The position numbers and the translations under genes were made by a program. A DNA stretch of 64,000 nucleotides from Lycorma delicatula (taxonomy: Eukaryota > Arthropoda > Insecta > Hemiptera > Fulgoridae): positions 97,368,657-97,432,656 of the forward strand of contig NC_134463.1 of the NCBI RefSeq assembly GCF_047948215.1, given 5' to 3'. Below are positions 56,968-64,000 of this stretch, piece by piece. The number at the start of each line of letters is the position of its first letter. The first letter of the stretch is position 1. Under the pieces are notes generated by a model. That model ran no database searches. It was given only the letters and a program-made list of their open reading frames with translations, and had not been told where the DNA came from.

Positions 56968-58569
56968 TCTTTTTTTAGTTTTTGTTAGTCGTGTTTTTTT
57001 AAATTTTAACAAATTTAAAACTTGTTTTCGTTAATGCACCATCAAAATGAATCCGTTTCCTCGATAAAATATGAAATAAATAAAAAATGTAATAAAAAAA
57101 AATTTTACGGAATAATTCGGTAATGTTGTGTGCTTAGTAAAAGAAAATTTAGTAAAGTAAGGGATAAGCTGGAGAATCATCTTTTAAATTTATATTTCAT
57201 ATGAAATTTCAAATAAAATTTTAATACACTGTGAAAGAATATCCCGGAAGGTAAAGGGAGTGATTAGTGCTTGGGGATCAAACTTAAGGGACTGATTCAG
57301 GATATTAGACTAAACAAAAAGGTTCATGTGGACAAATGTCCTATTTCCCTTTATTTTCCCTGTCCGCTATTTCGTGTTTTATCAATAAAAATTTTTTTCT
57401 TAAGAACTGATTTAGATATTTTAATAAAATTTCTTCATGCATCCCAAAACATCTTTTAGAAGTAATAAATTTGAAAATTTTATCTTCGAAAATTCGAAAA
57501 TGAAGGCAATTAAAATTCTTTAATCATTATTAGCCTTGAAAATATTTGTTTTATGAATTATATGTTATTAAATAAAACCTTTTTTTGTGAACTAAATTAC
57601 TCCCTATTCGTTCAAATCGGTTAATGTAAGTTGAGATATGGCTAAAGTTATTAAAAATTATGCAGAATGGCAATTTATTTACATCTTTCATTTACTAATA
57701 ACAAAAGTTATGGGTAATTATTTTTGATTCACTAAGTGAAGGAAGCGAAAATAGTCACAAAATTGTCACGATTGCATAATTTAAAAATATCTCAATCTGT
57801 TCTAAAAATATACATTTTTTAAAATACGTATACTAAATACACAAATATACTGAGTGCAAACAAAGTGATGTAAGGGATTTATTCATATGATTTTTTTTGT
57901 TTATTTGTTCCCCTGAATCAGTTCCTTATGTTTGGCCAACATTTCCTGGGCACAGTTTAATATATATTGAAATATTTTATTTCTCATTTTATAAAACAAA
58001 ATATGAAATTTCTTATCCTGTATGAAATATAATATCAAGTCAATGAAGAAGGGTCTAAAATCACATTAAAAAAAAAAATGGAAACTGTGCAATGTATTTA
58101 AATGTTGAATGAATTTAGCACTTCTGCATTTTAAATGTTTGTCAGAAAATTTATTTGATAATGAAATCTACCCAGCATAAATTATATAAACAATTATAAT
58201 TAAATTTACAAACTTCTCGAAACCAAAATAACTGAACCGATTTTCATACGTTTAGTATCAAAATATAAACCATCCCAGAATGAAGTTACTTATTGAATTA
58301 TTAACATAAAATTTGCGCTAATCTGTGCACTTCTGAATTGTTTGTTAAAATATTTTTTCTTAATCTAAATAAAAATATTTAGAAGTTGATAATATTCATA
58401 CCCCCAGTTACTGAATGAATGATGCTGGTTAGATTTTTAAAACTGTTAATAATTAAAAAAATTATATATGCAGATTATATATATGAGATTTTATTTTTTA
58501 ATTATTAATTCCCCTCATACGGTCAGGAAGTTTGTGCATGGGAATAGGGAATAAAAGTTTAATAGCGTT
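56968..58569. other. Gene-free AT-rich stretch
   Basis: The phrase AAAATAACTGAACCGATTTT near 58226 is typical of dispersed repeats. No ORF recognised. Confidence 0.45.
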
Positions 58570-58655
58570 TGAAAAATGCTAAGCCTGACTGGGATTCAAA
58601 CCTGGGACTTTCCGATTGAAAGATTAGTATATTATCAGTCCATGATTTTCATATT
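58570..58655 (-). mobile_element. SINE family C head, old copy
   Basis: On the minus strand, CATGGACTGATAATATACTA then CTTTCAATCGGAAAG, GGTTTGAATCCCAG (B box with one change) and GGCTTAGCATTTTTC. It aligns with the heads at 14.4 and 43.3 kb. Confidence 0.6.
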
Positions 58656-59209
58656 AATCAGTATTACTAGCTAAAGTACTCCTATTCTTTGCACGAAAAA
58701 ATAATGAATTTTTAAGCATAGAATCTCCAATTTAACTATTTAAACATAGTATATTTTATTATAAATATTTTTTTTTAAATCTCTTTTGGATATCTATAAC
58801 AAATTTTATCTTTGAATTCATTCGGGAAAAGGAAAAATTACTGATAAATTGGTTGCCGTTGATTTTGCTTTTTTAACATTTTATTTAGATTTATTAGTTT
58901 AAAAGCATATCTTTCGGTAGTTAAATGTTTAACCGATGTCGTAATATAAATTTTAAATACGAAACACCTTTACAATTTTCGATATTAAGGGTGGTTAAAA
59001 AGAAATAAATAAATTTAAAAAAAAATAGTTTTTCATATAATTACATAATTAATATAAACCTATATATCCTGTACTTTTACTGTTTACTGTTTCCTGTACT
59101 ATTTACTTTTCTGTTAATATTAACGGAAATCCAGGAATTCATGCTTCTCCTTAATTTTGCTTTTTCAGTAGTAGTAAAAAGGGTCTGCTCGTAGACTGAC
59201 GTTATTGCT

Positions 59210-59335
59210 ATTAGAGTTAAGTTAATCGATCCAGAGAGGACGGTTCGACGAGGTGGGCCGTTCTTGATGAGGGATCGGCCGGGGACCCCTTGTGGTAGTT
59301 TTTGAATAATGACATCTGGAAGCCTCATATAGGAT
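59210..59335. pseudogene. Possible R1-type ORF1/ORF2 junction fragment
   Basis: CTTGATGAGGGATCGGCCGG then GGACCCC and a following TTTTTGA-ATAATGAC resemble 26045-26110 (GATGATTGGACGGGGACTCC, then TTCATGACGG), which lies next to a CCHC zinc-knuckle. The match is short and the strand unsure. The GC-richer sequence to 59790 may belong to the same element. Confidence 0.3.
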
Positions 59336-59786
59336 AGCTGCTTGTGAGTTTCACTTACGAATTTTTTCTAAGTGCTAATGACTTTTATAAGGAGAATTTT
59401 ACATATCCTTTTTATTCCTTCCCCCACCCAATCCTACTTGTCCCCTTCCGGATCTTTACCAATCCGGACCCCCTATCCATTAACCCCAAATATCACTCTG
59501 AAAATTTTTATTGCATTGTCGGAGGGATACATTCCCAACCACCCTTTCCCCGACCACCATTTCTAAAAGTGGCCATGAGGGGTGTCAAAATGTGCGGAAT
59601 TAACCCTCCATGAAGAATTTGTGTCCAAAACCTTTTTTTGATTCGTTTGTGAAGTGTGAGGCTTAAAACCACCCCAGAAATTTGGGAACTCATGTAGCTG
59701 GGCCCCTCTGACATAAAGTAGTCTCGTTGGATGTCAAATAATTGGAATTTTCCCCGTAAGCAGATGCAGTGAACCAAACCTCAACT

Positions 59787-60108
59787 GGGTTAACTGGAGA
59801 ACCCGCCGGGTTGGTCTAGTGGTGAACGCGTCTTCTCAAATCAGCTGATTTGGAAGTCGAGAGTTCCAGCGTTCAAATCCTAGTAAAGCCAGCTATTTTT
59901 ACACGGATTTGAATACTAGATCGTGGATACCGGTGTTCTTTGGTGGTTGGATTTCAATTAACCACACATCTCAGGAATGGTCGAACTGAGAATGTACAAA
60001 ACTACACTTCATTTACACTCATAAATATCATCCTCATTCATCCTCTGAAGTATTATCTAAACGGTAGTTACCTAAGGCTAAACAGGAAAAAAAAGGGTTA
60101 ACTGGAGA
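59787..60108 (+). mobile_element. SINE family A, full-length with 14-bp TSD
   Basis: The element spans 59801-60094 between perfect copies of GGGTTAACTGGAGA (59787-59800 and 60095-60108). The head is CCGCCGGGTTGGTCTAGTGG. The AAATCAGCTGATTTGGAAG palindrome, the B box GTTCAAATCC, the full body and an AAACAGGAAAAAAAA end follow. This is another recent insertion. Confidence 0.96.
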
Positions 60109-60177
60109 GACTTGGATGCTAAAAAACTACACAGAAGTGGGGTACTGTAATGGGTTGCTTACTAATGTAATATAAAA

Positions 60178-60325
60178 TAAAGATCCGACCGGGAGTCCGA
60201 CCTACTATGCCGGACATTCTGCCGGTGGGTGGAAGGCCTGTTAGAGTAAAAAGGACGTTGTTCTATGCCCTACGTTGTTCTATGCTTAATTGCGGGTCCC
60301 GCGTAGGGGAGTAAGGAAAAAATTT
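60178..60325. other. GC-rich orphan segment
   Basis: About 150 bp near 55% GC contain a duplicated GTTGTTCTATGC(C/T) and a GGGTCCCGCGTAGGGG end, quite unlike the flanks. It could be a LINE piece, but I cannot assign it. Confidence 0.3.
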
Positions 60326-60360
60326 TAATTATTACTCCTGTGAGGACTATTCCGTTTACA

Positions 60361-60388
60361 TATATATATACACACACACACACACAAA
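60361..60388. repeat. (TA)n-(CA)n microsatellite
   Basis: TATATATATA followed by about eight CA units. Confidence 0.9.
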
Positions 60389-61929
60389 TAGACACATGGT
60401 AGCTTACTACATAAGGGGACATAACTACCGTATTTCATGTTTTCTGATCTGGTTTTATCACGTCTTTTCAGCAACTATTTAATTTAACTCTTTAGGGATC
60501 GTTAATGAAAGTAATTTTAACTTTGTTTACCTGCAGATCTTCGTAGAAGTAACTATCCAAAATTTTAATTTTTTTTAGCACCAGCGAAACTAAATAAAAA
60601 TAACGCTTGTATCAGGAAGAACTATTTAGATTCAGTATAGAGAAATGTAAATATTCATAAAAATTTATGAATTTGCTTTTTTTATACTATTATCTTACCC
60701 GTTTTTAGATTTTAGTGACATTGACGTTTATCGTTTACAATATTTTTGTTTAAATTGTTGCATACATCCGATAAGTGAATACGAAACAAGCGCCAATTTG
60801 TTGAAAATTATATAGAAATAGAGGTAATTAGTGAATAATACAAATAGTCAAACAAATCAGATCATTCAATCCAATGGGCAGAAGTTGAGAGGTTTTTCTC
60901 ATTTAAATCTATTCATTCTACGATTATGCGCAAACTGCACTAACCAGCAGCTCGTTGCAATAAAACTCTCTGCCGTGCTCTCTTATTCTATAATTTCCAC
61001 TACTATTGTTGCAGAATATTAAAACAACCCTTTCCATTAGTTATATGTTTTTCTCTCGCTTATATATAGTTTTTTTTTTATCTACCGATATATAGTTACG
61101 TAATTTTAACCTCGACAAGCGTCTACAGCAAGTTTTAATTATAAACGTAGATTACTACTGGTGAGCAGGATAGTTAAAGTGTATGCATATTTTAAAATTA
61201 AAATAAGAAAAGCAAAGTTATTTAAATTATCCCTTTGGTTTTTCTTGCTATCTTTTAGCAAATGACAGATAAGGAAAAATAAGAAAACGTTGGAACAGTT
61301 ATGTAAAATATTTCTCTTTAGTCTACTTTATTGAAATTACAATTTTATCAAGGTTGAAACTAGGTTAATTGATTTCAAAAAATACTATTTAACTATTTGA
61401 TGTATTCATTCGTTTCATGGACAAATAGTGAATTTTAAACTCCCTTTATATATGTCTATATATCGGGATTTTCAGGACCCAAAATAGATATTATAACTAT
61501 TTAAATTGAAATTCGATTTGTCGTCTATTGGTTATTAGAATTTTATATTTATTTGATGTAATTACTTATTAAAAGTTTCCAATACATTCAGATTATAAAT
61601 TGAAAATACCAAACACTTTTACATTGTCTTATACTCGTAAGGAACTGTTTAAAGAGAAAATTTGAGCTAAGTTACATCGCAATATTACATTCAATATCTG
61701 TTGCAAATTTTTACTTTCTATTCAACATGTTAGAAATATTCATATGATTTAGACAGTCGATGCTTATTTGACCTTAGTCCTAGACTCTTTATTTAATGCT
61801 AAAACGATAGCCCAATTTTTTGCAGGTATTTTTACCTCCTCATCTAGACAGCGCTATAGCAGAGCTATTGCTCTAGAAGGGAAAGTATTATAATCGATCC
61901 AATTTGGGAATATGCGGTTTTCATCGAAT

Positions 61930-62530
61930 GTTGACGTTTTGACACAACTAAGGAACCCAAAAAACCGGATGGAAATTTTTCGGATGTTAATGTTCGTATG
62001 TACTTGTGTGTGTTCGGTGATGGCCTCTAAATCACCTTATATCTCTAGTACTGGATCGATTTTGAACAAAATTGGATGAATTACTTCTACATATGGCATT
62101 GATGCCATTAAATTTTCAAATTAAATGTTGAAGAGGGTAAGGCTGTAGAGCGTGGTCACCCTTAGTATTTCAAGATTTCGCGTAATTAAGGTTATATTTT
62201 TCTTAGGCATATTTCTTAATAATTAAAAAAATTAATTATTAATTTATTGCAAAATCGCACCCCTACCCCCAAAATATGCTCTAAACTAGTGCTATGTTGT
62301 GACGTCACAAGTAAGCAGTAGTATTAAATAAATAATAATTAAAGTGTAAATAAGTTATTCGGTCTGGCTGGGTCTCGAACTCGATCACCCGGTTGACTCG
62401 TTACCTGGTGCGTTAAGCCTTGCGGCTACACCAGTCTGTCGACCGTACAAGCGATTTGTTATTGACGTTTTGACACTAAGGAACCTAACAAAATCGGATG
62501 GAAATTTTCCGGATATTAATGTACGTATGT
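61930..62530. repeat. ~70-bp direct repeats 460 bp apart
   Basis: TTGACGTTTTGACACAACTA, AGGAACCCAAAAAACCGG and TTAATGTTCGTATGT at 61930-62000 recur as TTGACGTTTTGACACTAAGG, AACCTAACAAAATCGG and TTAATGTACGTATGT at 62462-62530. Between them lies the tRNA-like head at 62362-62445. This may be a segmental duplication around a SINE or the terminal repeats of a small element. Confidence 0.75.
62362..62445 (-). mobile_element. tRNA-like SINE head, a fourth type
   Basis: On the minus strand, ACTGGTGTAGCCGCAAGGC, GGTAACGAGTCAACCGGG and CGAGTTCGAGACCCAGCC show an A-box-like region and a B box matching GWTCRANNC. The acceptor ends do not pair well, so it is not a working tRNA. It differs from the heads of families A/B and C. 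Confidence 0.55.
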
Positions 62531-62818
62531 TAGGAGCAGTAATACCTAATCAAAAAGAAAAAGGAACTTAACTTTCCTTGTAAAAGTAGCAAATAAAAAT
62601 ACTGTAAGTTGTGTATTGTAAGTAGTGAAATTACATTAGTTTAGTTAGTGCCGACTGTCACCGCTAGTACCGCCACACCCGCGTGAATTAAATGCGGAAT
62701 GCGCGCGCGCTTCAGTTAGAATTATTGAATTAAATAAACGAAAAAATATAATATTTAAATGAAGTAATAAAACTTTATAATTAAGTTTTTGTGTGTAAAC
62801 CTTCTATCAGAAACAACC

Positions 62819-62882
62819 CATAGTTGTAGGACTTCCCCGGAATGTGGCTTTAGCCGCGTGACGGGAAAGTCCTACAACTGTG
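62819..62882. repeat. Strong 21-bp hairpin with inner stem
   Basis: 62822-62839 (AGTTGTAGGACTTCCCCG) pairs with 62862-62879 with one mismatch, and the stem extends to 62819/62882 with one wobble. The 22-nt loop contains GGCTTTAGCC, a small second stem. It stands out in otherwise AT-rich sequence. Confidence 0.9.
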
Positions 62883-62889
62883 TTGTTAG

Positions 62890-63580
62890 CTTTTTGAGTT
62901 AATTTTAATTCCAAATTTTAGCTTTTAACTCAATGAAATATGTTCAAAAATCTTTTGGAGATAAGAGAATTTAACTTTAATACCTTATAACAGGTGTTTT
63001 TTAATATATTCGTAAACCTATAAGAAAATATTATTCTGAATACCGTTAGAGTTATGTATTTTGTGTACCATGGGCAGTAAATGTAACCAATAAAATTTCA
63101 GTATTGAATCTCAATTAGTTAGAGATAGGCCGGTTTTGAAAATTTGGATTTCCATCCCTGAAAATTGATTGATGAAGAAATCACTTCTAAGTGGTAGCTT
63201 ATTAGGTAAGAGAAATATATTTGCTAGATTTCGTTTGCAATTCTTCTCTTTCTTGGCATATCATTACAACACTTAATTAATTTACCGCTTTGGAAAGTTA
63301 TTTTCACAAAACAATTGCATACTTTTCGAAATTTTTCATTAAAAACGGGATTTTTCGGGAATATCCCATTCTTAATATGAGAAAAATAAAATATTTAATT
63401 TTATTGTTTTAGATCTACGGAAATTTAGAGAATTTATAATTAAATGTCTTCTAAACATAATTTTTTAATAGAAAATAAATATCTTTTCTTCCATTCTCAG
63501 TCGTTTACGTAATTAATTCAATCGATATTTCTTCATATCATGGAGATTTGCTGTTTTTGTTTTTGATGGCATTACTGAAC
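62890..63580. other. Gene-free AT-rich stretch
   Basis: Nothing recognised. Confidence 0.5.
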
Positions 63581-63581
63581 A

Positions 63582-63897
63582 CTGGGTTGGTTTAATGGTT
63601 AACTCGACGTCGCATGTCAGTTGTCAAACAGATGGTTTTCGAAGTCGAAGATTCTAAGGTTCAATTTCTAATTAATAGGTTGTTTTATACGAATTAGAAT
63701 AGTAGACAGTGCGTACTTTGGTGGTTGAAGTTCAATTAAGTACACGCCTCAGGAACGATCGGCCTTAATCTATACAAGACTATACCCCATTGACATGTTA
63801 TACATCCTCATCTAATTGACCCATCGGCGGGGGGGGGGGTTACTTATTGTTTACTAGTTAAACAGATTGCAACGTACACATTAGTAAAAAAAAAAAA
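63582..63897 (+). mobile_element. SINE family B
   Basis: The head CTGGGTTGGTTTAATGG and B box AGGTTCAATTTC are followed by the shared body (GTACTTTGGTGGTTGAAGTT, ACACGCCTCAGGAACG). The B-type end is CATCCTCATCTAATTGACCC, a G10 run, TAAACAGATTGCAACGTACA and an A12 tail. Confidence 0.85.
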
Positions 63898-64000
63898 ATT
63901 AATACTATTTTGAAAAATCGTTCACTATGCTATAAAATATCAGGAATGCGTAATGTATTATCAATAATGTTTTGTAAAAATATATTATTTGGATTTGAAT

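Noticed and set aside
61930..62530. Short direct repeats as LTRs
   Set aside because: No TG..CA ends, primer-binding site or polypurine tract are visible, so LTR status is not supported; kept only as direct repeats.
1..64000. CRISPR arrays, prokaryotic operons or phage genes
   Set aside because: No regularly spaced repeats, no Shine-Dalgarno-led gene runs; the sequence is eukaryotic throughout.
1..64000. Endogenous virus or LTR retrotransposon copies
   Set aside because: I looked for integrase, protease, envelope, capsid or viral polymerase signatures and LTR pairs and found none; all RT motifs have non-LTR order and context.

Overview
This window is AT-rich, intron- or intergenic-type nuclear DNA from an animal, almost certainly an arthropod and most likely an insect. 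The evidence is a eukaryotic tRNA-Asp gene with no encoded CCA, dense non-LTR retrotransposon remains of the R1, Jockey and RTE-like kinds, mariner, Tigger/pogo and piggyBac-like DNA transposons, tRNA-headed SINEs, and long AT, CA and GA microsatellites. A hemipteran or related genome is plausible from the mixture of elements, but the window does not prove it. I see no convincing host protein-coding gene. Almost every ORF above 60 codons is a mobile-element fragment, a shadow of one, or a low-complexity translation.

Layout. 0-5.3 kb: a LINE ORF2 C-terminus, the first SINE-A copy, an end of a long-terminal-repeat-type mariner, a copy of an unclassified repeat (family D), the tRNA-Asp gene (the one clearly intact functional gene) and a second SINE-A. 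5.5-10.9 kb: a frameshifted Tigger/pogo transposase, a 1-kb piggyBac-like element bounded by TTAA, microsatellites, element E copy 1, a mariner C-terminus and nested inverted repeats. 11.3-17.2 kb: three decayed LINE ORF2 fragments and SINEs of families A, B and C. 18.4-21.9 kb: an internally deleted mariner, a LINE 3' end and SINE-A copies. 22.7-26.5 kb: a LINE tail, a broken copy of a recurrent uncharacterised arthropod ORF, and rearranged R1-type LINE pieces. 28-33.6 kb: LINE ORF2 remains on both strands, one split by a SINE-B with target-site duplication. 34.7-36.2 kb: family D interrupted by element E. 36.6-44.7 kb: two large R1-clade fragments and a LINE with a 5' inversion. 46.7-55.6 kb: two long foldback palindromes around a long-TIR mariner and a second mariner relative. 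56.6-64 kb: two young SINE-A copies with perfect target duplications, another SINE head, a strong hairpin and a third SINE-B.

How the parts relate. Three SINE families (A, B, C) appear. A and C have different tRNA-like heads but share a related 3' tail, while A and B share a head and body but differ in their tails. This is the modular pattern expected when SINEs borrow 3' ends from LINE partners. Nested insertions give a partial chronology: LINE before SINE-B at 31.8 kb, family D before element E at 35.2 kb, and long-TIR mariner before SINE-A at 50.5 kb. The most unusual structures are the two large palindromes (about 0.70 and 0.66 kb), the long-TIR mariner family, and the D/E nested pair. 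Coordinates of decayed elements are read by eye and are approximate to tens of bases.
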